Assembly: GCF_000717655.1 (NCBI RefSeq)
Contig: NZ_JNZY01000006.1
Span: forward strand, 124,001 to 188,000
Origin: Streptomyces katrae
GTDB taxonomy: Bacteria; Actinomycetota; Actinomycetes; Streptomycetales; Streptomycetaceae
DNA: 64,000 bases
Reading direction: 5' to 3'
The notes beneath the pieces were generated by a model that was given only the letters and a program-made list of their open reading frames with translations, ran no database searches and had not been told where the DNA came from. Of the stretch, positions 26,399 to 33,794 are shown piece after piece. A program made the position numbers and the translations under genes. Each line of letters opens with the position of its first letter. Position 1 is the stretch's first letter.

Positions 26399-26718
26399 CT
26401 GAGCAGCAGGTACCGGGGCTCACCCGACGCCACCGGGTGGCGACGGCCGCGGGCGCTGCCGTTCTGCTGGTGCTGCACACCGTGGCGGGCTTCTTCCTTC
26501 TCAACGCGCTGCTCACCGAGTCCGAGGGGCCCTGGGACCGGTCGGTGACGCAGACCGTCCGTCTGATGGCCGGGCTCGGCCTGTCGGTGGAGCTCCTGGC
26601 CGTCGCGGTCACGGCAGTCTGCGTGAACACGGCTCGGCTCAGTCGCTGGTGGTACGCGCCCGCGACGGCTCTGGTCCTCACCGCGCTGATCCGGACGGTC
26701 TTCGCCCCGCAGCCCTGA
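26395..26718 (+). CDS. Small integral membrane protein (107 aa)
   Basis: A 107-residue protein with a short basic cytoplasmic start (MTEQQVPGLTRRHRV) and three predicted membrane helices at about 15-38, 54-77 and 84-103. The ATG overlaps the stop of the preceding small frame. No domain is recognised. It lies between the importer terminator and the convergent peptidase gene, so it is probably unrelated to the collagen genes. Confidence 0.6.
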   Translation: MTEQQVPGLTRRHRVATAAGAAVLLVLHTVAGFFLLNALLTESEGPWDRSVTQTVRLMAGLGLSVELLAVAVTAVCVNTARLSRWWYAPATALVLTALIRTVFAPQP

Positions 26719-26776
26719 CCGCCCGGCCGGGCACGCCCCGCCGGTGTCGAGGCCGGCGGGGCGCAGGGGACGGTGC

Positions 26777-28497
26777 TCAGGCCAGTTCGCGGCGGAAGAA
26801 CTCCAGTTCCAGGGCCATGAGCTTCTCCTTCGTGCCGTTCGGGGTCATGTGGGTGACACCGGGCAGGGCCAGGAGCTGGTGCGGGCGGCCTGCGTCCGTC
26901 AGGGCCTGGGAGAGGCGCAGGGTGTGCGAGGGGTGGACGTTGTCGTCGGCCAGGCCCGTGATGAGCAGCAGCGGCCGGCTCAGGTGCGGGGCGTCCGGGA
27001 TCAGCGAGTCCCGCTCGTACACCTCGGGGTCGTCCTGCGGGAGCCCGAGGTAGCGCTCGGTGTACGCGGTGTCGTAGTGCCGGAAGTCGGTCGGCGCGGC
27101 CCCGGCGGCCGCCGCGTGGAAGACGTCCGGGCGGCGCAGCACCGCCATCGCGGAGAGGTAGCCGCCGTACGACCAGCCGCGTATCCCGACCCGGCCGAGG
27201 TCCAGGTCCGGATGGCGTTCGCCGAGCGCGTGCAGGGCCGCGACCTGGTCGTCCAGGGTGACCTCGGAGAACCCGCGGTACACGGCGTGGGTGAAGGCGG
27301 GGGAGACGTACGGGGTTCCGCGGTTGTCGACGGTCACCACCGCGAAGCCCCGGTCGGCCCACCACTGGCGGTGCTGCCAGCGGCGCGGCTCGGCGGACAC
27401 GTCCTGGAAGCAGGGGCCGCCGTAGCTGTCCATGAGGACGGGCAGCCGCCGGCCGGGGACGTGGCCGCGGGGCAGCACCACCGAGGTGGGGATGGCGTGC
27501 TCGGTGACCCGCTGCAGCAGCGGGACCACCTGGTACGGCAGCCGCGCGGCCAGGTCGGCGGGCTCGAACTCGCGCCCGTCGGCGGTGCGTACGGTCCGCC
27601 GGATCCCGTCGGCTCCCGGGTACGGCCGGTGGCCGGGTCGGCGGAGAGCAGCAGGACGCATTGCTGGAGCCGGTCCTGGACCGTCAGCAGGATCTCCGTC
27701 TCCGACTCCCAGTCGGCATCGGAGACGTACGGGTACGTCACCGCGTCCCAGTCGAGCCGTACGCGGCCGCCGCCCGGGCCGAGCACCCACAGCTGGACCT
27801 CGGCGTTGGGCCCGCCCGCCTCGGGATACGCGAAGTCCTCGGCCGGGAGCTCGGGGTGCGCGGGGTCGGCGAAGTGGCGCCGCTGGAGGGCGGATTCGTC
27901 GACGCGGGCGGCCAGCAGGGTCTCCCCGTCGGGGGACCACCAGTGGCCCCGGCCCCGGTCCAGTTCCTCGGCGGCGGCGAACTCGGCGATGCCCCAGCGG
28001 GCCCCGTCGGCCGGGCTGACCCGGCCGCCCGGGTGGGTGTACAGGGCGTCGTCGGTGACGTACGCGGTGCGGGAGCCGTCGGCGTTGAGCCGCGGGTCGA
28101 GGGCGGGCCCGGCGGCCGGGAGCTCCTCGGGCGCGACCGTGGGAGTGCCCTCGTACCCGACCCGGTACAGCCGCCCGTACAGCGGGAACACCGCGCTGCG
28201 GCCGTCGCCGGAGAGCGCGTACGAGCCGATCCCGGCGGCGACGAGCCGGATCCGCTCCCTCAGCCTGCGCTCGGCGGCCGGCAGGGTGCCCGGCTCGGGG
28301 GACAGCTCGCGGGGGTCGGCGAGGCGGGTCTCGGCGCCGGTGGCGGTGTCCAGGACCCAGAGGCTGTCGAAGGCATCGGTGGGGCCGGTGGAGCGGAGGA
28401 ACCAGAGCAGCCGGCCGTCGTCCCCGAAGGAGAACGCGCGCGGGGCGCCGTAGGTGAAGCGGCCGGTGCTCGCGGAGAGCCTGAGGAAGTCATCCAT
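26777..28497 (-). pseudogene. S9 prolyl oligopeptidase/dipeptidyl peptidase family, single-base frameshift
   Basis: ATG 28497 opens a frame (MDDFLRLSASTGRFTYGAPRAF) coding a DPP-IV-like beta-propeller domain. This frame fails near 27621-27630 after SADPATGRT. The peptidase domain continues in another frame to the stop at 26777, with the nucleophile GIRGWSYGGYLSAMA (GWSYGG), Asp in LADDNVHP and His in GVTHMTP, so the triad is intact. Adding one base to GGCCGTACCC (for example GGCCGGTACCC, reading TGRYPGADG) restores one frame of about 574 codons. Such enzymes cut after proline, so the gene belongs with the collagen set. It is either truly broken, a sequence error, or read through by frameshifting. 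Confidence 0.85.
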
Positions 28498-28513
28498 GAT
28501 CGGTAGTGTGTCA

Positions 28514-28526
28514 TGTGAAATGGCAC
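28514..28526 (+). promoter_or_regulatory. Operator copy 6, in the S9 peptidase/MFS divergent promoter region
   Basis: TGTGAAATGGCAC fits YGTGAMATNKYAC and lies 17 bases upstream of the peptidase ATG (28497) and 71 bases before the MFS GTG (28597). It links the proline-specific peptidase to the collagenase promoters, whose operators read TGTGAAATTGCAC and TGTGAAATTGTAC. Confidence 0.65.
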
Positions 28527-28596
28527 ACTGTACATGTCGTTCGACCCTCGGCCATTCGAGTGGTGTACCCCCGGTAGCAGGTTTAGCGTCGAGAAA

Positions 28597-30144
28597 GTGG
28601 ACGAGAACGCAACGCCGACCAGTAAGGGGCCCGACGGCAAGGTCCGGGGCAGCGGCAACGGGCTGGCGCTGGTCGTCATCGCCTCCTGCCAGCTCATGGT
28701 CGTTCTCGACATCACCATCGTGAACATCGCGCTGCCGCACATCCAGACCGCCCTCGGCTTCTCCACCGAGAGCCTGTCCTGGGTGGTCAACGCCTACACC
28801 CTCACCTTCGGCGGACTACTCCTCCTCGGCGGGCGCGCCGGCGACATCCTCGGCCGCAAACGCGTGTTCATCTTCGGCGTGCTCCTCTTCGGCCTGGCCT
28901 CACTGCTCGGCGGGCTCGCCCAGAACGAGGGCCAGCTGATGGCCGCCCGGGCCCTGCAGGGCGTCGGCGGCGCCATCGCCTCCCCGACCGCCCTGGCGCT
29001 GATCACCACCACGTTCCGCGAAGGCCCGGCGCGCAACCGGGCGTTCGCCGTGTTCGCCGCCGTCTCGGCGGGCGGCGGCGCGATCGGACTGCTGGCCGGC
29101 GGCGTCCTCGTCGAGTGGCTCAACTGGCGCTGGGTGCTCTTCGTCAACGTCCCGATCGCCCTGGCCATCGCCCTGATGGCCCGGCGCGTCATCCGCGAGT
29201 CCGCACGCCACCCGGGACACTTCGACGTCGCCGGCGCGCTGCTGTCCACCCTCGGCATGGTCGCGCTCGTCTACGGCTTCATCCGCGCCTCCCAGGAGGG
29301 CTGGACCGACCCGATCACGCTCGGCTCCTTCGGGGCGGCCGTGGTCCTGCTCCTGCTGTTCTTCCTCAACGAGCGGCGCTCGCCGCAGCCGATCACCCCG
29401 CTGCACATGTTCGCCGACCGCAACCGGGCCGGGTCCTACGGCATCATGCTCTTCCTGGCCTGCGCCATGTTCGGCATGTTCTTCTTCCTGACCCTGTTCG
29501 TGCAGAACGTACTGGGCTTCAGCCCGCTGCTGGCCGGCCTCGCCTTCCTGCCAGTGAGCGTCGTCATCGCCGTCGGCGCGGGCATCACCTCCCAGCTCCT
29601 GCCGAAGTACGGGCCGAAACCCTTCATGGTGGCGGGAGCGCTGTGCGCCTCGGCCGGCCTGGCCTGGCTGACGCAGACCGACGTCGACTCGACGTACCTG
29701 GGCAGCATCCTGGGCCCGATACTCGTCTTCAGCCTCGGCATGGGCATGAACTTCGTCTCGCTGACCCTGATGGCCCTGTCCAACGTCCGCGACCGGGAGT
29801 CGGGCGCCGCCTCCGGACTGCTCAACACGACGCAGCAGGTGGGCGGATCGCTGGGCCTGTCGATCCTGGTCACGGTGTTCGGCACGGTCAGCCGCAACGA
29901 GGCCCATGATCAGGTCCCGGCCTTCCTGAGCCAGGCCGCCCCCGCCCAGAAGGCCCTCTTCCTGCGGACCGGGCAGCTGCCGGACCCGTGGGGCGACCAG
30001 GTGCTCACCTCGGGCGTGAGCTCCGCGTTCATCGTCGCGGCCTGCTTCGCCCTGGTCTCCGCGGCCATTGCGCTGCTCGTGATCCAGGTCCGCCCCTCGG
30101 ACCTGGAACGCCTCAAGGGCAACCACGCCCCGGCGGCCGTCTGA
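28597..30144 (+). CDS. MFS transporter, DHA2 (EmrB/QacA) family, 14 helices
   Basis: A 515-residue drug:H+ antiporter-type protein. Motif C/D1 features are visible (DITIVNIALPHIQTALGFS, GGRAGDILGRKRVFIFG), with about 14 hydrophobic helices along the length. GTG 28597 (protein MDENATPTSKGPDG) is preferred; an ATG at 28534 would place the start in promoter DNA. No clear Shine-Dalgarno sequence is seen. The substrate is unknown. It shares a divergent region with the S9 peptidase and may be controlled by the same operator, but a role in collagen use is not evident. Confidence 0.85.
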   Translation: MDENATPTSKGPDGKVRGSGNGLALVVIASCQLMVVLDITIVNIALPHIQTALGFSTESLSWVVNAYTLTFGGLLLLGGRAGDILGRKRVFIFGVLLFGLASLLGGLAQNEGQLMAARALQGVGGAIASPTALALITTTFREGPARNRAFAVFAAVSAGGGAIGLLAGGVLVEWLNWRWVLFVNVPIALAIALMARRVIRESARHPGHFDVAGALLSTLGMVALVYGFIRASQEGWTDPITLGSFGAAVVLLLLFFLNERRSPQPITPLHMFADRNRAGSYGIMLFLACAMFGMFFFLTLFVQNVLGFSPLLAGLAFLPVSVVIAVGAGITSQLLPKYGPKPFMVAGALCASAGLAWLTQTDVDSTYLGSILGPILVFSLGMGMNFVSLTLMALSNVRDRESGAASGLLNTTQQVGGSLGLSILVTVFGTVSRNEAHDQVPAFLSQAAPAQKALFLRTGQLPDPWGDQVLTSGVSSAFIVAACFALVSAAIALLVIQVRPSDLERLKGNHAPAAV

Positions 30145-30201
30145 GGTGCCCTCCGGCACGGCCGTCCGAGCCCGGGCCGCCACGCACGGCATGGGCCCGC
30201 G

Positions 30202-30915
30202 TCACCCCGCGGCCGATGCCGCCAGCAGCTTCTCGTGCTGCCCGCGCGGAACGGAGGCCGGCACCGCGCCGTGGTACGTGGCGAGCACCCCGCGGGTGCG
30301 GACGACCGTGGTGCGCGAGGGCTCGTTCAGCGGAAGGCCCGGAGTGGTCCACGTGAAGACGACGCTGTCGTCGCCCGCGCCCGCAGCGGGCCCCGGTTTC
30401 ACCACGACGCGGACGTCCTGATCGCCGAACATGAGGGTGTACGCGACGAACTCCTTGCACAGGGGCAGGGCCCGCTTGAGTCCCTCCATGACCGCCGTGG
30501 CCTCGTCCACGGTGTAACTGGCGAGTCTCAGGGAGTGGAGCCTCTTCAGGTCGAGCCGTCCCGACGGGTCGCCCGCAGGCCGTACCGCGGCCCGGAGATC
30601 GGCCGTCGGCCGGTGCTCGGCGTCCTCCCACATGAAGTCGACGAACTTCTGGCAGGCGGGGGGACTGTCCGGCGTGAGCGTGGCACGTGCCGCCCCGTTC
30701 TGCTGCCCGCCGGGCCGTCCTTCCGGCTGCCCGACGAGGTACCCGGGCAGCTGCCGCCCCGACGGCATCGCGGCCCGCAACTCCTCCGGGCCCAGCGGCT
30801 GCGCGCGGAACGCGCCGGGCGCCGGGTCCTGGCCTTCGGACCGACAGGATGCCGTGACCACCGCACAGACCGACAGCACGACGGCCGCCGTCACGACACG
30901 CACCAGGCGATGCAC
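30202..30915 (-). CDS. Predicted lipoprotein, unknown function (237 aa)
   Basis: GTG 30915 follows GAGGGAGGGG and begins MHRLVRVVTAAVVLSVCAVV, a lipoprotein signal with lipobox VTASC and lipidation at Cys24. The mature domain has four more cysteines at most and a stretch (SYTVDEATAVMEGLKRALPLC, FTWTTPGLPLNEPSRTTVV) seen in Streptomyces lipoproteins of the sensor/PknH-like type, but I cannot name a family. It may be cotranscribed with the P450 gene 62 bases upstream. Confidence 0.65.
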   Translation of the reverse strand: MHRLVRVVTAAVVLSVCAVVTASCRSEGQDPAPGAFRAQPLGPEELRAAMPSGRQLPGYLVGQPEGRPGGQQNGAARATLTPDSPPACQKFVDFMWEDAEHRPTADLRAAVRPAGDPSGRLDLKRLHSLRLASYTVDEATAVMEGLKRALPLCKEFVAYTLMFGDQDVRVVVKPGPAAGAGDDSVVFTWTTPGLPLNEPSRTTVVRTRGVLATYHGAVPASVPRGQHEKLLAASAAG

Positions 30916-30977
30916 CCGGCCCCCTCCCTCTCGACGGACATCCTCGCGGGCAGCAGGATCCGGCGGTTGTGCGGTCG

Positions 30978-32360
30978 CTATCCGGCCGTGCTCCGGACCC
31001 GGCAGCGGATCGGGCCGTCCGCCCGCAGGGTGATCCCGGCGCTGACCGGGACGTCGGTGTCCAGGGCCTCGAACTCGTGCGCCCGCAGGATCATCGCCAG
31101 CGCGATCACCGACTCCAGCATCGAGAAGTGCTGCCCGATGCAGGCGCGCGGGCCGCCACCGAACGGGAACCAGGCATAGCGGGGACGGCCGGCTTCCGCC
31201 TCCGGGGTGAACCGGTCCGGGTCGAAGCGGTCCGGATCCGGCCAGTACCGGGGGTGCCGGTGCGTCACCCACGGGGCCAGGATCACGTCCGAGCCCGCCG
31301 GAATGGTCCGTCCCCCGACCTCGGTGGCCGCGACCGAACTGCGGCCGATGACCGGGGCGGCCGGATAGAGCCGCATCGCCTCCTTGAGGACCTGCGTGAG
31401 GTACGGGAGCCGGTCCAGGTCGGCGGCCTGCGGCGTACGGTCGCCCAGGACGCGGGAGACCTCCTCCCGGGCCCGCGCCTGCTGCTCGGGGTGGCGGGCC
31501 AGCAGGTGCAGGGAGAAGGCGAGCGAGGTGGCCGTCGTCTCGTGGCCGGCGAGCAGGAAGACCAGTACCTGGTCGCGCAGTTCGGCGGCGTCGAACTCCC
31601 CGTCGTCGGTGCTCGTCGCGGCGGCGAGCAGGCTCAGCAGGTCCTCGCCCCCGGCCGGGGCACCACTGCGCCGCTCGGCGATGATCTCGTCGCACACCGC
31701 GTAGAGCTCGTCCATCGCGGCGGCCGCCCGCTTGTTGCCGGGAGTGGGCCAGGTACGCGGGAAGCTGGCGGGGGAGTAGCCGCGGCGCAGCACGTACTCC
31801 GTGATGACCGGAAAACACCGGTCGACGACGTCGACGGTGGCCTCCACGTCCGTGCCGAACAGGATCCGGGCGACCGCGCGCAGGGCGAGCTGCATCATCT
31901 CCTCGCCGACGTCGACGACTCCGCCGGGAGCCTGCTCCCAGCCCGCGGCCACCGCCCGGGTCTCGGCCGCGACGGCATCGGCGTAGCCGTCCACCCGGCG
32001 CTTGGTGAACAGCGGCTGGACCAGCCGCCGCTGGCGCAGGTAGTCCTCGTCCTGGCTGGTGAGCAGACCGTTGCCGAAGGAGTCCCGGAGCTCCTGGTAG
32101 AAGGCGTTGTCCTTGCGGAAGTTGGCCGCCTCCGAGGCCAGGACCTGCTGCGCGCCCTCCGCGGAGAAGACGCAGTACAGCTCGGCGCGCAGCCCCGGCG
32201 GGCCGGCGCTGATCCGTACGACGTCGCCGCGCTGCTGCTGGGCGCGCAGATAGGTCCCGAGCGAGTCCGATTTCAGGTCGAAGAGCGAACCGAGCAGGGG
32301 CATTCCCCCGAGCGCGGGTACCTCCGTACCGGTTCCCGTCCGTGTATCCGCTGCTGCCAT
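30978..32360 (-). CDS. Cytochrome P450
   Basis: A 460-residue P450. The I-helix oxygen motif is LAGHETTATS, the K-helix motif is EAMRLYPAAP (ExxR) and the haem loop is FPFGGGPRACIGQHF with the ligand at Cys407. The N-terminal PALGGMPLLGSLFDL and overall length resemble the CYP102/CYP4-like bacterial group that hydroxylates fatty acids or terpenoid substrates. No ferredoxin or reductase gene lies alongside, so it must use redox partners from elsewhere. Substrate unknown. Confidence 0.88.
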   Translation of the reverse strand: MAAADTRTGTGTEVPALGGMPLLGSLFDLKSDSLGTYLRAQQQRGDVVRISAGPPGLRAELYCVFSAEGAQQVLASEAANFRKDNAFYQELRDSFGNGLLTSQDEDYLRQRRLVQPLFTKRRVDGYADAVAAETRAVAAGWEQAPGGVVDVGEEMMQLALRAVARILFGTDVEATVDVVDRCFPVITEYVLRRGYSPASFPRTWPTPGNKRAAAAMDELYAVCDEIIAERRSGAPAGGEDLLSLLAAATSTDDGEFDAAELRDQVLVFLLAGHETTATSLAFSLHLLARHPEQQARAREEVSRVLGDRTPQAADLDRLPYLTQVLKEAMRLYPAAPVIGRSSVAATEVGGRTIPAGSDVILAPWVTHRHPRYWPDPDRFDPDRFTPEAEAGRPRYAWFPFGGGPRACIGQHFSMLESVIALAMILRAHEFEALDTDVPVSAGITLRADGPIRCRVRSTAG

Positions 32361-32474
32361 GGCCGCCCCCTCGACACCGTACCGACGGGGCCGATTCTGC
32401 CCGCCCGCGCCGGAGGCGCCGACGATCGCTCCGCCATGGGGCTGAAACCCATCGGTCTGTTTGCCCTTTTGTCG

Positions 32475-33119
32475 CTACTTGTCGCAGGCGATGCCGTCCT
32501 TGTCCCGGTCGAGGGCGTCGCGGTAACCGGGCTGGCCGCGCCGCATGGGCGCCGCCCCGGCGGCCTTGGCCTCGGCGCAGCTCTGGAAGTAGACGCTGCT
32601 CCCGCCTCTGCCGCCCCCGCTGCCGCCGCCGTCACCGCCGGTGGAGCCGCCGTCGGTCGGGGGCGAGGTCTTCGGCTTCGGCGGGGCGGGAGTCCGGCTC
32701 GCCGCCGGGGCCTTGGAGGGGGTGAGGGCGGCGCCGGCCTTGTCCGGGCACGGCCGGCCGGGCGCGACGAGCGAGAGCTCGACGGCGGACGACGGCTCGA
32801 GGGGGCTCCCGGCCGCCGGGGTCTGGAAACACACCGCCCACGCGGCGTGGTCCGCGGCCAACGGGACGTCGCTGTAGGCGCTGCGCGCCTCGACGGCTCT
32901 GCTGACCAGCTTCTTCACGGTGGCCTCGGCGTCGGTGAACTTCTGCCCGACGAGCGTGGGCATCGAGGCCGTACTGGGCGGGGCCGCAGGCACGGCAGGG
33001 GTCGTGGCGCCGGCCGGCTTGTCCGCACCCTTCTTCGGCGCGGCATCCTCGCATCCGCTGCCGAGCAGGACCACTGCCCCCACGAGCGCTGCCACGGCGA
33101 ATCCCCGACGGTGGAACAT
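32475..33119 (-). CDS. Lipoprotein with PASTA-like and Excalibur calcium-binding domains
   Basis: A 214-residue protein. The signal MFHRRGFAVAALVGAVVLLG ends at lipobox LGSGC. Residues about 50-115 resemble a PASTA repeat (MPTLVGQKFTDAEATVKKLV), a domain that binds muropeptides. A Pro/Ser/Gly-rich linker follows. The C-terminal 40 residues (SCAEAKAAGAAPMRRGQPGY, DRDKDGIACDK) match the Excalibur domain with its DxDxDG calcium loop. It is likely a cell-envelope protein. It is the last chromosomal gene before the integrated element. Confidence 0.78.
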   Translation of the reverse strand: MFHRRGFAVAALVGAVVLLGSGCEDAAPKKGADKPAGATTPAVPAAPPSTASMPTLVGQKFTDAEATVKKLVSRAVEARSAYSDVPLAADHAAWAVCFQTPAAGSPLEPSSAVELSLVAPGRPCPDKAGAALTPSKAPAASRTPAPPKPKTSPPTDGGSTGGDGGGSGGGRGGSSVYFQSCAEAKAAGAAPMRRGQPGYRDALDRDKDGIACDK

Positions 33120-33234
33120 GAATGACCCCCCAAGACCAACGCTCTGCAGAACCGCCGCAGCGTACGCGTGTCACTCCACCACACGCGAAGCGGTTTCACG
33201 CCGCTTTCCCCGGCATGCGCACGCCCACGAACAC

Positions 33235-33269
33235 GCGGGCCCGCCGCTCTGCCGGAGCGGCGGGCCCGC
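33235..33269. terminator. Strong 15-bp hairpin left of attL, probable original murA terminator
   Basis: GCGGGCCCGCCGCTC (33235-33249) pairs perfectly with GAGCGGCGGGCCCGC (33255-33269) around loop TGCCG. It is 40 bases from attL. Before the element inserted, it would have lain about 35 bases downstream of the murA-like stop (minus strand) and served as its terminator. Confidence 0.75.
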
Positions 33270-33308
33270 GCGCGCCGTCCGGGGCGTCCGGACCTGTCAC
33301 CGCATCAG

Positions 33309-33319
33309 ATGTCGCGGAA
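33309..33319. other. attL core, ATGTCGCGGAA
   Basis: The 11-mer is identical to 49714-49724. Read on the minus strand with its flank it gives TTC CGC GAC ATC TGA, that is F-R-D-I-stop, the end of the murA-like protein as it stood before integration. Confidence 0.85.
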
Positions 33320-33794
33320 CTTACACCGCACTGCCGTGACCTCAGCGGACGAATTCTCAACCGCCCCTGACCAGCCCGGGAGTGGTCGACGATGGTCGTC
33401 GCCGGCCACCCTGGGCCACCCCCGGACGGCCCAGCGGCGGCCCACCACACGTTGCCTTCAAGAACAGCTCATCTCTCAGTGCATCGGTTACGGCCCAATG
33501 TCAGCGCCTCTAGAGCCGATGGCAACCACCGCCCCTTCCGGAGCTTCCGCAGCTTCTCCTCGGCCGCCGACCTGGGGCCCAGCTTCATCGAAGCGATCAC
33601 CCCGTCGGTGTGAGGGGTGTTCAGCCTCAGGCCCACCGCCACCGACGCCAGGGGAGCGCGATGCGCGCGCCGTCGTCGTCTGGGCGCCGCACGCGAGGGC
33701 AACGCCTGTACGGCCGGACCGGGGGTGTGCCACCGACTCCGCTGGGAATCCGTGAGCACGCGGTGATGTAGGAGCAGTGCCATAGCCAGTGCTG
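33320..33794. other. Left-end AICE region without a clear gene
   Basis: About 475 bases. A minus-strand frame (33469-33783) contains the protein-like stretch EEKLRKLRKGRWLPSALEAL but has no good start or ribosome-binding site. It could be a decayed gene end. Nothing else is supported. Confidence 0.4.

Noticed and set aside
28534..28596. ATG 28534 as start of the MFS transporter
   Set aside because: It would place the promoter and the operator region inside the gene, and the extra residues do not look like a transporter N terminus.
33200..33320. tRNA gene as the AICE integration site
   Set aside because: No cloverleaf or CCA-type arm sequences at either edge; the att core instead coincides with the end of the murA-like gene.
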